Positions 37,165-46,840 of a stretch of 64,000 bases of DNA are shown piece by piece. A model generated the notes under the pieces. It searched no databases. It had not been told where the DNA came from and saw nothing but the letters and a program-made list of their open reading frames with translations. Source of the stretch: Nostoc sp. MS1 (GTDB lineage Bacteria; Cyanobacteriota; Cyanobacteriia; Cyanobacteriales; Nostocaceae); the NCBI RefSeq assembly GCF_019976755.1, contig NZ_AP023441.1, positions 2,477,501 through 2,541,500 of the forward strand. The letters are read 5' to 3'. The position numbers and the translations under genes were made by a program. Within the stretch, counting starts at the first letter, position 1. Each line of letters opens with the position of its first letter.

Positions 37165-39615
37165 ATGTTTGAACACTTCACTTCCGAAGCCATCAAAGTC
37201 ATTATGCTCGCTCAGGAGGAAGCACGTCGCCTGGGACACAACTTCGTAGGAACAGAACAGATTCTCCTGGGTTTGATGGGAGAAGGAACTGGGGTTGCTG
37301 CCAAAGTGCTGACTGAGTTGGGTGTCACTCTCAAAGACGCTCGACGCGAGGTAGAAAAAATTATTGGTAGAGGTTCTGGCTTCGTACCGCCAGAAATTCC
37401 CTTTACCCCAAAGGTTAAAAGCCTCTTCGAGCAGTCGTTTAGAGAAGCTCATAATCTCGGAAATAACTACATCAACACAGAACATTTACTCTTAGGTTTA
37501 ACAGAAGCTGGCGAAGGTGTCGCCGCTAAAGTTCTGCAAAATCTCGGCGTTGACCTCAAGAGTGTCCGCTCTGCTGTCATTCGTCGCTTAGGTGAAGACC
37601 CGACTGTAGTAGTGGGCGCTGGCGGTAGTAGTCCCAGACGGAACCAAGCACCAACGACAGAAGAGTTTGGCAGAAATCTTAGCAAATTAGCTAAAGAAGG
37701 TAAACTCGACCCCGTAGTCGGTCGGGAAAAAGAAATTGAACGTGCTGTGCAAATTCTCGGTCGTCGCACCAAGAATAACCCCGTGTTAATTGGTGAACCA
37801 GGGGTTGGTAAAACTGCGATCGCCGAAGGTTTAGCCCAACGCATCCTTAACCAAGATGTCCCTGACATTTTGCAAGATAAACAAGTTATCAGCCTCGATA
37901 TGGGTTCACTGGTTGCGGGAACCCGCTTCCGGGGAGACTTTGAAGAACGCATCAAGAAAATTATTGATGAAGTCCGCAATGCGGGTAACATCATCCTGGT
38001 AATCGATGAAATCCACACCTTAGTAGGTGCAGGTGGTACAGAAGGCGGTTTAGATGCAGCCAATATCCTCAAACCAGCTTTAGCCAGAGGTGAGTTACAG
38101 TGCATCGGTGCTACCACATTAGATGAATATCGTCAACATATTGAACGGGATGCAGCCTTAGAACGGCGTTTCCAACCAATTATGGTAGGCGAACCATCAG
38201 TCACAGAAACCATCGAAATTCTCTATGGTTTGCGGGGAGCCTACGAGCAGCATCATAAAGTAGAAATTTCTGATGCGGCGGTAGTAGCAGCAGCCGAATT
38301 AGCTGATAGATATATTAGCGATCGCTTCCTTCCCGATAAGGCGATCGACTTGATTGATGAAGCAGGTTCTCGTGTACGTCTGCGGAACTCGCAAATCTCC
38401 ACCAACAAGGAACTCAAGCGCCAATTAGCGGAAGTTACCAAATCCAAAAACGAAGCCGTTAGAGTCCAAGACTTTGACAAAGCAGGGAAACTGCGTGACC
38501 AGGAAATTGCCCTGGAAGGTGAACTACAAGCAGCCACTACAGGACAAACTCCTAAACCCGTGGTAGACGAAGAAGACATCGCGCAAATCGTCGCCTCTTG
38601 GACTGGCGTTCCCGTCAACAAGCTAACAGAATCAGAATCAGAGTTACTTCTCCACCTAGAAGACACTCTCCACGAACGGTTAATTGGTCAAGAGCAAGCA
38701 GTTACCTCTGTTTCTCGCGCCATCCGTCGCGCCAGAGTTGGGTTAAAGAGTCCTAACCGTCCTATTGCCAGCTTTATCTTCTCCGGCCCCACTGGCGTAG
38801 GTAAAACAGAACTAGCCAAAGCATTGGCGGCTTACTTCTTCGGTGCAGAAGAAGCGATGATTCGGCTAGATATGTCTGAATACATGGAGAGCCACACCGT
38901 ATCTAAATTGATCGGTTCACCTCCAGGTTACGTAGGCTACGACGAAGGCGGACAACTCACCGAAGCCGTGCGCCGCAAACCATACACAGTGTTGCTGTTC
39001 GACGAAATCGAAAAAGCGCACCCCGATGTATTCAATATGCTGCTGCAAATTCTGGATGACGGACACCTCACCGATGCTAAAGGTCGGAAGGTAGACTTCA
39101 AGAACACCTTGATTATCCTTACCTCTAACATTGGTTCTAAGGTAATTGAAAAAGGTGGCGGTGGTTTAGGCTTTGAATTTGACAATCAAGCCGAAGCTAG
39201 TTACAACCGCATCCGTAACTTAGTTAACGAAGAACTGAAGAATTACTTCCGTCCTGAGTTCCTCAACCGACTCGATGAAGTTATCGTCTTCACTCAACTA
39301 TCTAAGGATGAAGTCAAGCAAATCGCCGATATCATGTTACGCGATGTCGCCAGCCGCTTGACCGAGAAGGGAATTACCTTAGAAGTTACCGAAGCCTTCA
39401 AGGAACTGGTAGTCACAGAAGGTTATAACCCCAGCTACGGCGCTAGACCATTACGTCGTGCAATTATGCGCCTGTTAGAAGATTCCTTAGCAGAAGCGAT
39501 GCTAGGTGGGCAAATCGGTGAGGGAGATGTAGCCACTGTTGATGTTAACGATGATGGTCAAGTATACATCCGCTCCTCAGAAAGCAAAGAGTTACTCTTG
39601 GCAAGCGTTAGCTAA
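37165..39615 (+). CDS. clpC: ATP-dependent Clp protease ATPase subunit ClpC
   Basis: This 816-residue Hsp100 unfoldase feeds substrates to the ClpP/ClpR protease. The start is set at ATG 37165, giving the conserved MFEHFTSEAIKVIMLAQEEA. A TTG 30 codons upstream would add a tail not usual for ClpC. Domains in order: double Clp-N repeats (1-150), first AAA with Walker A GEPGVGKT, a UVR motif (FDKAGKLRDQEIALEGE, about residue 435), second AAA with GPTGVGKT, and the D2-small domain with an FRPEFLNRLDE sensor-2 region. The ClpP-docking loop region is intact. It is essential in cyanobacteria studied so far. Confidence 0.96.
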   Translation: MFEHFTSEAIKVIMLAQEEARRLGHNFVGTEQILLGLMGEGTGVAAKVLTELGVTLKDARREVEKIIGRGSGFVPPEIPFTPKVKSLFEQSFREAHNLGNNYINTEHLLLGLTEAGEGVAAKVLQNLGVDLKSVRSAVIRRLGEDPTVVVGAGGSSPRRNQAPTTEEFGRNLSKLAKEGKLDPVVGREKEIERAVQILGRRTKNNPVLIGEPGVGKTAIAEGLAQRILNQDVPDILQDKQVISLDMGSLVAGTRFRGDFEERIKKIIDEVRNAGNIILVIDEIHTLVGAGGTEGGLDAANILKPALARGELQCIGATTLDEYRQHIERDAALERRFQPIMVGEPSVTETIEILYGLRGAYEQHHKVEISDAAVVAAAELADRYISDRFLPDKAIDLIDEAGSRVRLRNSQISTNKELKRQLAEVTKSKNEAVRVQDFDKAGKLRDQEIALEGELQAATTGQTPKPVVDEEDIAQIVASWTGVPVNKLTESESELLLHLEDTLHERLIGQEQAVTSVSRAIRRARVGLKSPNRPIASFIFSGPTGVGKTELAKALAAYFFGAEEAMIRLDMSEYMESHTVSKLIGSPPGYVGYDEGGQLTEAVRRKPYTVLLFDEIEKAHPDVFNMLLQILDDGHLTDAKGRKVDFKNTLIILTSNIGSKVIEKGGGGLGFEFDNQAEASYNRIRNLVNEELKNYFRPEFLNRLDEVIVFTQLSKDEVKQIADIMLRDVASRLTEKGITLEVTEAFKELVVTEGYNPSYGARPLRRAIMRLLEDSLAEAMLGGQIGEGDVATVDVNDDGQVYIRSSESKELLLASVS

Positions 39616-39651
39616 ATCAGTTATCAGTTATCAACTTTTTAGCTAAATTAA

Positions 39652-39681
39652 ACCCTGGTAGAAATACCGGGGTATTTTTTT
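39652..39681 (+). terminator. Rho-independent terminator after clpC
   Basis: ACCCTGGTA (39652-39660) pairs with TACCGGGGT (39665-39673, one G-U pair) around a four-base loop, followed by a seven-T run at 39675-39681. Confidence 0.88.
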
Positions 39682-39732
39682 AGTTCGTAGTCAAGACTTT
39701 AGGTTTTTTAGTTCGCGGAGCGTCTTGCAGAG

Positions 39733-39756
39733 AGGACTAAAGTCCTCACTACAAAC
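39733..39756. repeat. Dispersed AGGACTAAAGTCCT repeat
   Basis: The 24 bases starting AGGACTAAAGTCCT match the reverse complement of 60252-60275 with one difference. The core GGACTAAAGTCC is nearly self-complementary. Confidence 0.65.
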
Positions 39757-39758
39757 TT

Positions 39759-40382
39759 TTAATAAGCAATTGCAGCTTGAAAAATTTGTTCAGCAGTTAG
39801 ATTTAACTCTGGGAAAGTTGATGATTTGATGCGATCGCCATTTTGGAATTGCTTAACTTGATATTCCCCCTCAACTAAGGAATAAATCGAGATAGTTGGT
39901 TGTTTAGGATTACCAATAAATTTTCTCCCACCCAAAGCCGCATAATCGACAATCCAGTATTCTGGGATGCCAATAGCTTCATACTGACCAAGTTTAGTAA
40001 AATAATCATCTCGCCAGTTTGTACTGACAACCTCTATTACCAATGGGATTGATGAGGCTTGAGAAACAGTTGATTTATTTCTCCACAATGGTTCGTTAGC
40101 TAAATTAGAACGATTCAACAGCATTACATCAGGCAAAAAGGCATATTCACCTTCCGTTGACTGTACAAATCCTGTTTTGGGAATGTCATAAGGCTGTCCC
40201 AGTCGGGCGCACTCTAGCAAAATTTGCTTAACTAAAAATGCAATAACTAACTCATGATCACCTGTTGGTGGGGGCATTTTAACAATTACTCCGTTATGTA
40301 GTTCATAGCGTTGCTGTGAGTTTTCTGGATACCAGTCCAGAAACTTATCAACAGTAATAGGAGTTAGTAGCGACTGAACCAT
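39759..40382 (-). CDS. Uma2-family (DUF820) putative endonuclease
   Basis: This 207-residue protein belongs to the Uma2/DUF820 family, a PD-(D/E)XK-nuclease-fold family greatly expanded in cyanobacteria. The core residues fit: Glu in RYELHNGVIV, Asp in FLPDVMLL, and the pair IEVVSTNWRDDYFTKLGQYEAIGIPEYWIVD holding Glu and Lys. The start is the ATG at 40380-40382; a TTG one codon earlier is also in frame. The biological role of the family is not established. It is convergent with clpC. Confidence 0.88.
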   Translation of the reverse strand: MVQSLLTPITVDKFLDWYPENSQQRYELHNGVIVKMPPPTGDHELVIAFLVKQILLECARLGQPYDIPKTGFVQSTEGEYAFLPDVMLLNRSNLANEPLWRNKSTVSQASSIPLVIEVVSTNWRDDYFTKLGQYEAIGIPEYWIVDYAALGGRKFIGNPKQPTISIYSLVEGEYQVKQFQNGDRIKSSTFPELNLTAEQIFQAAIAY

Positions 40383-40628
40383 CAAAACCTCCGGTGTTTT
40401 CAGCCAACAGGCTCAGATTTTTATTTAATTGTAAACCTAATACTTTGCTTGGTTTTAACACTGGGTAATTTTGAGCGATCGCGTTCCGCCCAGCATAGCT
40501 GATCGCTTTTTATGTCACTCATGCTGAAAAATACATAGATTTAGATTTTGTAAAATTTATCAGTATGTCAAATGGCATAGGTTATAATTTTTACAAAAAT
40601 AATTAGAGTCTTGGTGATTCCCTAAACT

Positions 40629-42413
40629 ATGGATACACTTGCTTATTTGCATTTAGCTGAGACTTACGGAGCATCTACCAAAGAAGTATCTTTACCGGAA
40701 ATATCTTGCTCAAAGAATCATGGGGCGTTAATGCTGGCGGTTTCCTTGACTATGGGTTCTTTAAGTGGGTATCTTCCTGCTACGGCTGCTTTAAAAAAAG
40801 GTCACAGAAATGCTCAGGTGGTATCACTCCAGCAAAAATTAAAAGCTACAGGATATTTTCAACAAGCTCCTACAGGATACTATGGGCCTTTAACTGAAGC
40901 GGCTGTAAAGAGATTTCAACAAGCTCATGGTTTAAAGGCTGATGGTGTTGCTGGCCCAGCAACCTTAGCAGCATTAGAGTCTAATGTGGGTGTATCAGAT
41001 TCTACTGTTGTACCTCCTCAAGCAGTGGAAACTAAGTCGGCTTTGAAAAAAGGTGATATTAGCGATCGCATCATCTCTTTGCAAGAAAAATTACAAGCCG
41101 ATGGATACTATAAAGGGGAGATTACAGGCATTTTTGATGATGCAACTCAAGCAGCCGTTATCCGATTTCAGCAAGCTAATAGCTTAGTTACTGATGGTGT
41201 TGTTGGTAGACAAACATCATCTGTTTTAGAATCAAGTTCGAGGAAATTAGCTACTTCACTACCCGAAAAAACTACTCTTAAACCTTTTTTAGCTGAGGAA
41301 CCTCAAAATCCGCAAAATCAGACGGAAATAGCACCTCAAGACTCTTCAAAATTTGAGGAACCGCAAAAGCCCATAAATCAGGAAGACATAACGCCTCAAT
41401 CATCTACGCCTCCAGACGCTTCACAAAAGATGAGGCTGATCAAAACTATTTCTGGGCAAATTTCACCTAAATCTGTGGTGTATTCGGGTAATGGTTTATT
41501 TTTTGCCCAAAATATGATGTATAACCACACAATTACCGTGTATAACCGCGACTATGAATTAGTCAAAGTTATTCCCGATGCAGTGGATTTATCTAAATAT
41601 GGGCATTCCAAGTATAAAGGTAAGTATAGAGGCTCACCAGTAGAAGCGAGTTTTTCCCATAATGGTAAGTATGCTTGGGTGTCTAATTATCAAATGTATG
41701 GGACTGGCTTTAACAACCCTGGTGATGATAAATGTAATCCATCTCAAAATACCGACAAAAGTTTCTTATATCGCATTGATACAGAAAGTTTAGAAATTGA
41801 CAGAGTTATCCCTGTTGGTTCTGTACCGAAATTTGTGGCTACAACTGGTGATGGAAACCTAGTGTTAGTTAGTAACTGGTGTTCCTGGGATTTAAGTATA
41901 GTAGATACTAATGAAAATAGAGAAATCAAACGGATTCCACTAGGTCGATATCCTCGCGGAATTGCTGTTGATGCAGCTTCAGAAAATGCTTATGTTGCTG
42001 TCATGGGTTCTTACGATATTGCTAAAGTTAACTTAAAAGATTTTTCAGTACATTGGTTAAAAAATATAGGTCGTTCACCACGACATTTGAATCTTGACCC
42101 ATCAGGTAAATATCTTTATGCTTCTTTAAATGGTGAAGGTAAAATTGCCAAGATTAGTTTATCTGAAGGGAGAGTAGTAGAGAAAGTAACTTCCGGTGAT
42201 GCTCCTCGTAGTATGGTTTTATCTGCTGATGGTGAAGTAATTTATGTTGTGAACTATGGCGAAAATACGGTTAGTAAAATTCGTACTAATGACATGAAGA
42301 TTTTACAAAAAATCAAAGTAGAACCTCATCCTATAGGCATTACTTACGATCCAAAAACTAGAGAAGTTTGGGTGGCTTGTTATTCCGGCAATATTATGGT
42401 TTTTCAAGATTAA
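40629..42413 (+). CDS. Double peptidoglycan-binding plus beta-propeller protein
   Basis: This 594-residue protein has an atypical N-terminus with a hydrophobic segment at about residues 36-54 that could be a signal or anchor. Two PG_binding_1 domains follow (about 58-113 and 137-192, each with GxYxGxxxxAxxxFQxxxGLxxDG spacing). A Pro/Gln/Glu linker (about 205-262) leads to a C-terminal YVTN/lactonase-type beta-propeller (about 265-594; repeats such as NLVLVSNWCSWDLSIVD and GEVIYVVNYGENTVSKI). It is probably exported and bound to the cell wall, with the propeller for protein or ligand binding. This domain combination is uncommon in my recollection. Confidence 0.85.
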   Translation: MDTLAYLHLAETYGASTKEVSLPEISCSKNHGALMLAVSLTMGSLSGYLPATAALKKGHRNAQVVSLQQKLKATGYFQQAPTGYYGPLTEAAVKRFQQAHGLKADGVAGPATLAALESNVGVSDSTVVPPQAVETKSALKKGDISDRIISLQEKLQADGYYKGEITGIFDDATQAAVIRFQQANSLVTDGVVGRQTSSVLESSSRKLATSLPEKTTLKPFLAEEPQNPQNQTEIAPQDSSKFEEPQKPINQEDITPQSSTPPDASQKMRLIKTISGQISPKSVVYSGNGLFFAQNMMYNHTITVYNRDYELVKVIPDAVDLSKYGHSKYKGKYRGSPVEASFSHNGKYAWVSNYQMYGTGFNNPGDDKCNPSQNTDKSFLYRIDTESLEIDRVIPVGSVPKFVATTGDGNLVLVSNWCSWDLSIVDTNENREIKRIPLGRYPRGIAVDAASENAYVAVMGSYDIAKVNLKDFSVHWLKNIGRSPRHLNLDPSGKYLYASLNGEGKIAKISLSEGRVVEKVTSGDAPRSMVLSADGEVIYVVNYGENTVSKIRTNDMKILQKIKVEPHPIGITYDPKTREVWVACYSGNIMVFQD

Positions 42414-42782
42414 AAAGTTTGTACTTATTGCTAGAGATCGCCTACTTTTTGTGAAACATTAAATCGAGGCGATCGCTGATGAAGACAAATAAATAAAATA
42501 GGGAAAGTTATCGCTTTCCCTTAATTACTAAATTAATGCTAAAGCTCCCATACTTAATAGCTTTTAGCCTATTTAGTTGCTTCCTCATATATTCAAGCGA
42601 ATTTAGAAACAGATATGTTCAGACTAAAGTCACAAATACATTCATGACTTTAGTCACGTTTAAGCCAAATATATAAATTTAATACTCAAGTAGTAGTAAT
42701 TAATAGTGGTTAAAATCGGAAAAATTATTAAGATAGAATTTGTGGCTATAATTCAATCACTATTCAATAGTTTCTGTTTTCT
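42414..42782. other. Intergenic region with hairpin and inverted repeat
   Basis: This 369-base gap holds a probable weak terminator (AGGGAAAG 42500-42507 with CTTTCCCT 42514-42521). It also has a perfect 11-bp inverted repeat, GACTAAAGTCA 42622-42632 with 42645-42655, 128 bases before the amidotransferase start. No gene is seen. Confidence 0.6.
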
Positions 42783-43580
42783 ATGTGTAGATTAATTGGC
42801 TATCTTGGCAGCAGCATTCGATTAGATGAATTGGTATATAAAAAAGACCATTCTCTGTATGAACAAAGTTATAATTCTCTGGAATTAAAATCCGGCGTTG
42901 TATGTGCCGATGGCGTTGGTATAGGCTGGTATGATGAAGCGGCAAAATCATTTATTTACCGTAATACTATCCCACTTTGGAACGATACAAATTTGCAAGA
43001 GTTAAGCCAATATATACAATCTAATTGCATTGTAGGTTATGCAAGATTAGCAGGAATTGGCGAATCTCTGGACATTAGTAATTGTCAACCTTTCCGTAGC
43101 GGTAAACTTTTGTTTGTCCATAATGGAGAAATATCAAGTTTTCCACAGACACTTTATAGACCAATACGTGATAATCTTTCGGATTCAACATACAATTTGA
43201 TTAAAGGCATGACGGATTCTGAACATATTTTTGCACTCTTAGTAGAAATGTGGCAGTCATCCCCAGACACGACTCTTGTGTCAGCTATACATAGCACGCT
43301 GCAAAAATTGACTGAGTTAGCGGAAAAATACGATACCACTTTTAGTAGCAATCTGATTGTTAGTGATGGGCAAGCGATCGCAGCCGTCCGTTATGCTTAT
43401 GGTATGCAAGCACCTACTCTCTATTGGTCTTATGACAATGAAAGTCATGCAAACGGAGTGATAGTTGCATCAGAACCTTTATCTCAAGACAATTGGACAG
43501 CTTTTCCAGAAAAAAGTATTTTACTGGTTGAAGCAGATTCTCTAATGCCAAAAATTATACCTTTGGAGCTACATTCGTAG
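42783..43580 (+). CDS. Class II glutamine amidotransferase, EgtC-like
   Basis: This 265-residue protein starts MCRLIGYLG, so Cys2 becomes the N-terminal nucleophile after methionine removal, as in class II (Ntn) glutamine amidotransferases. Other family features are GVGIGWYDE, VGYARLAG, and LLFVHNGEISSF with the Asn-Gly of the glutamine site. It is close in length to EgtC, which hydrolyses a gamma-glutamyl intermediate in ergothioneine synthesis. No egtB or egtD gene adjoins it, so the substrate is uncertain. An inverted repeat lies in its upstream region. Confidence 0.82.
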   Translation: MCRLIGYLGSSIRLDELVYKKDHSLYEQSYNSLELKSGVVCADGVGIGWYDEAAKSFIYRNTIPLWNDTNLQELSQYIQSNCIVGYARLAGIGESLDISNCQPFRSGKLLFVHNGEISSFPQTLYRPIRDNLSDSTYNLIKGMTDSEHIFALLVEMWQSSPDTTLVSAIHSTLQKLTELAEKYDTTFSSNLIVSDGQAIAAVRYAYGMQAPTLYWSYDNESHANGVIVASEPLSQDNWTAFPEKSILLVEADSLMPKIIPLELHS

Positions 43581-43729
43581 TTTTGTTTATACTCCGAAAA
43601 TTGTCTTGTGTTCACTAAATCATCAATTTTTGACAAACCATATTCCTCACAAGTTCCTCAAATTTCCTGTGTATATCTATTTTATTGGTCAAAAAGAACA
43701 CACAGTTAATTTTTGCTGGAGCATAACTA

Positions 43730-44431
43730 ATGATACGTTTATTAGTTGGGATATTAGTATTTGTTATTAACACAGTTTAGCGCGATCGCCCCTATCCCCG
43801 GTTTTATGTATTGGAAACCGTAGCGCGAGTACCTTATTTCTCTTATCTGTCGGTTTTGCATTTATACGAAACCTTGTGATTGTGGCGTAAAGCTGATTGG
43901 TTAAAGGTTCACTTTGCTGAATCTTGGAATGAATTACATCACTTGTTGATTATGGAGAGTTTAGGGGGTGCGGATTCTTGGGGCGATCGCTTTTTAGCAA
44001 AAACAACTGCTTTAATATATTACTGGACTATTACTCTTCTCTATTTTGTCTCTCCCCGTTCCGCCTATAGATTTATGGAATTGGTAGAACAACACGCTTA
44101 TGAAAGCTACAACAAATTTCTCACAACTTACGAAGCACAACTAAAAGCACAAGCAGCGCCGGAAGTAGCAAAACAATACTATCGGGACGGAGATTTATAT
44201 ATGTTTGATGAATTTCAAACATCACATTTTCCCACAGAACGCCGTCCCAAAATAGATAATCTCTATGATGTATTTGTAGCCATCCGTGATGATGAGATGG
44301 AACACGTAAAAACAATGTTAGCCTGTCAACAAACCAATGCTCAATTCTCCTTCAAGAGTCCTCACAATTTGGAAGGGAGAACAATATTAATCACAAGTGC
44401 TGAGGTAAATAGTAGGGAGGTTTTAAATTAA
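43730..44431 (+). pseudogene. Plastid terminal oxidase/alternative oxidase gene with two in-frame stops
   Basis: Reading from ATG 43730, which has GGAG at 43718-43721, gives MIRLLVGILVFVINTV, then TAG (43778-43780). In the same frame follow RDRPYPRFYVLETVARVPYF and more, then TGA (43877-43879), then an open 183-residue stretch. The conceptual product is a full-length di-iron plastid-terminal-oxidase homologue that would oxidise plastoquinol. Iron ligands are visible: Glu29 in VLETVA between the stops, and the NELHHLLIME, VEQHAYESY and RDDEMEHV motifs after them. The fragment from 43880 keeps five ligands but lacks Glu29, so it should be inactive alone. The frame is otherwise undamaged, so the lesion looks recent, or the stops are read through or are sequence errors. 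Confidence 0.82.
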
Positions 44432-44461
44432 GAGAAATTGATAGATTAAAACTGGTAAATT

Positions 44462-44502
44462 AATTCTGCTGTTTGTAGTTATGCTGACAGCAGAATTTTT
44501 TA
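44462..44502 (+). terminator. Rho-independent terminator after the oxidase gene
   Basis: AATTCTGCTGT (44462-44472) pairs exactly with 44487-44497, followed by a T run to 44501. It may also serve the convergent dynamin operon. Confidence 0.82.
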
Positions 44503-44513
44503 TATGGATGTTA

Positions 44514-46727
44514 TTAAAGGTTAGACAAAATATTATAAGCCTCATTAACTAAGTGCATCTTCTCTTGCGCCTGCTTTTGTAATTGTGGCTTACCAACAAA
44601 TAAGTCTGGATGCCATTTTTTTACTAAATTACGATAAGCCTGTTTGACATCAGCCAAAGATGCACCTTGTGGTAATTCCAAAATCTTATAAGCAAGAGCA
44701 ATTTTATTCGTTTCTGCTTGGTTTTTAGGTGGTTTAGCAGCTTGCTGACGATTCTGAGAACTAGGAGAACCCATTTTTGCTTTCATCTGCGCTATTTCCT
44801 CATCCAGTTCCCAATTACGGAACTTTGCTTCTAACTCTGCTGAGTTGGAAGAAGGCGCTTTTGGTGGTGGGGAAGTATATACTTGCTGTCGTGGTGATTC
44901 TACTTTCTTCTCAGATGTCTCCCGCGCCTGGGAAGCATTGGCGGAAGAAGGCGCTTTTGGTGGTGGGGGAGTATATACTTGCTGTCGTGGTGGGTAAGCA
45001 TAAACCCGTTGCTGTTGTCGAGGAGGTGTTTGTTGAGGTTTGGGTATTTCTATATAAGGCTGATATTGAGTATTTATTTTTAGTTTTTCTAACTCATTTA
45101 TTAATTGATTAAACCCCTGTTGTAATTTCTGTAATTCTTCACGCTTTTTAGTAATTTCCCGTGGTTCTTGACTAACTTTAAAACAAATTACCTTATCGGA
45201 TTGGCGTTCGTATGTAGCCAAGATTGATAAACCTTGATTACTTAATTGAGAAAAATAATCTTCGGTTGCAGCGATACAAAGTTTAGCTACTTGTTGATGA
45301 TAAGATTCCTGAGCGGAATCATCATCTTGTTTCTGGACATTTTTGTTTAACAAATAAGAAATACTGCCAACTACAGCCGCACCCACAGGCCCACCTAATA
45401 ACCATCCGATACCACCACCTACGGCAATTGAACCAGGTTCACTCCAGACATCACTATTATCTGGCTTAGGCGGTAATGTAATACTTGGTTCGCTGGGGAA
45501 AGGAATTGATAAATCTTCTGGTCTTTCTTCTTGGAAAAATTCGTATGCTTGATAAAGCCATTTAACTACTGCTAATTGTAAATCTTGTAAGTCTTTCTTT
45601 AACTTATTTGTTTGCAAAGATTTAAAATTGTTTTCTGCCAAAGCTACGGCAGCATCAGATTGATATTTAGCAAGTAAGTTAGGTAATAATAACCAATTAT
45701 ATAACTCTTTCACACTAGCAGCAAAGCCACGCTCAATTAAATCTTGAGCTTTTTGTTTAATTTCTAATTTAGCATTGTGCTTATCATTAATAGACTTGAT
45801 TTCATTAACAAGGGGGTCAATTTTATATTTTAATGATAACTGGATTTGAGATGCGATCGCCTCCACCCTCGGCAACCTCACACCACCCCGATTTTGTTGT
45901 AAAATACCCACAACATTTTGCAATGCTGCTTCAAAAGTTGCCAAACCGCTAGAACTCGCCGCCGCTACATCCCCTTTTAATCTGGCGCGTAAAGCTGGTA
46001 AAGCATCAACACGATATAAATTACTAAATCCTGGTGGTAACTCAGCACGGAAACTCTCAGCCACAAACCGCAAGCGATTTTGTACCTGTTGTTGTTCTTC
46101 GGGTTCTAGTAAATTAATAAAATTAGCAACAAATATAACTGTCTTAATACCCCTATCCAATAACCAATCTCGCAGGTTTTCCCGTTCTCCCAACGTCATC
46201 AACTTACGTGCATCAAGTAACTGCACCACCAAATCTGCACTTAAAAGTTGTTCCTTAACTAAATTATCCTGCTCCTCCCGGTCATTTGTTCCTGGTAAAT
46301 CAACAAACTCCACCCCAGTTTCCAAGAAGGGATGAGGACAAAACACTTCCACCGATGCCACATCTTGACGCATCTGGCGATTACCATCAAGGATAGCAAA
46401 CTGTTGTAAAACCTCCGTACCACTACGATAGACTTCTGTACCGTCCACCAACATAATACGCGATCGCACACTAGAACCATACTTAACCGTAATCGCCGCA
46501 CCAGTAGTCGGAATCAAATCAATAGGTAAAGTCCGACTCCCCAACATGGCATTTAACAAAGTAGACTTACCATAATTAAAAGGCCCAAAAACCGCAATGC
46601 GAAAATTAGGATTAACCAAATAATCACAAACAGACATCACATCCCGATACAACTTAGATGTCTTCTCCCACCCCAACAACCCAGACGCAGACTTCAAAGC
46701 CCCAACTAAACCCTCATACTCCCCCAT
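44514..46727 (-). CDS. Dynamin-like GTPase with C-terminal J domain
   Basis: This protein of about 737 residues has an N-terminal dynamin-type GTPase with P-loop GPFNYGKST (48-56), switch Thr in IPTTGAAIT, and G3 DLPGTND. A helical middle and a Gly/Ala-rich hydrophobic segment (SIAVGGGIGWLLGGPVGAAV, about residue 440) follow, then a Pro/Gln-rich linker with two similar PRQQVY(T)PPPPKAPSS stretches. It ends in a J domain (last 65 residues) with the HPD motif in KKWHPDLF. The ATG at 46725-46727 has GGAGG five bases upstream; an ATG five codons earlier abuts its Shine-Dalgarno and is less likely. It lies 113 bases downstream of a second dynamin gene. A J domain implies recruitment of an Hsp70. 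Confidence 0.88.
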   Translation of the reverse strand: MGEYEGLVGALKSASGLLGWEKTSKLYRDVMSVCDYLVNPNFRIAVFGPFNYGKSTLLNAMLGSRTLPIDLIPTTGAAITVKYGSSVRSRIMLVDGTEVYRSGTEVLQQFAILDGNRQMRQDVASVEVFCPHPFLETGVEFVDLPGTNDREEQDNLVKEQLLSADLVVQLLDARKLMTLGERENLRDWLLDRGIKTVIFVANFINLLEPEEQQQVQNRLRFVAESFRAELPPGFSNLYRVDALPALRARLKGDVAAASSSGLATFEAALQNVVGILQQNRGGVRLPRVEAIASQIQLSLKYKIDPLVNEIKSINDKHNAKLEIKQKAQDLIERGFAASVKELYNWLLLPNLLAKYQSDAAVALAENNFKSLQTNKLKKDLQDLQLAVVKWLYQAYEFFQEERPEDLSIPFPSEPSITLPPKPDNSDVWSEPGSIAVGGGIGWLLGGPVGAAVVGSISYLLNKNVQKQDDDSAQESYHQQVAKLCIAATEDYFSQLSNQGLSILATYERQSDKVICFKVSQEPREITKKREELQKLQQGFNQLINELEKLKINTQYQPYIEIPKPQQTPPRQQQRVYAYPPRQQVYTPPPPKAPSSANASQARETSEKKVESPRQQVYTSPPPKAPSSNSAELEAKFRNWELDEEIAQMKAKMGSPSSQNRQQAAKPPKNQAETNKIALAYKILELPQGASLADVKQAYRNLVKKWHPDLFVGKPQLQKQAQEKMHLVNEAYNILSNL

Positions 46728-46840
46728 ACTTCCCTCCCTCATCCTCCTACAAAACAGAGAGAGAAGAAACCCTCCCCTCTCTCATTAAACCTCAGCGCCC
46801 CTCCGCGCCAACCTCAGCGCCCCTCTGCGTTTAAAAAAAA

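Noticed and set aside
37467..38117. 216-codon frame antisense to clpC
   Set aside because: It mirrors the codon pattern of clpC, which is certain, and shows Ser/Pro/Arg-rich shadow composition.
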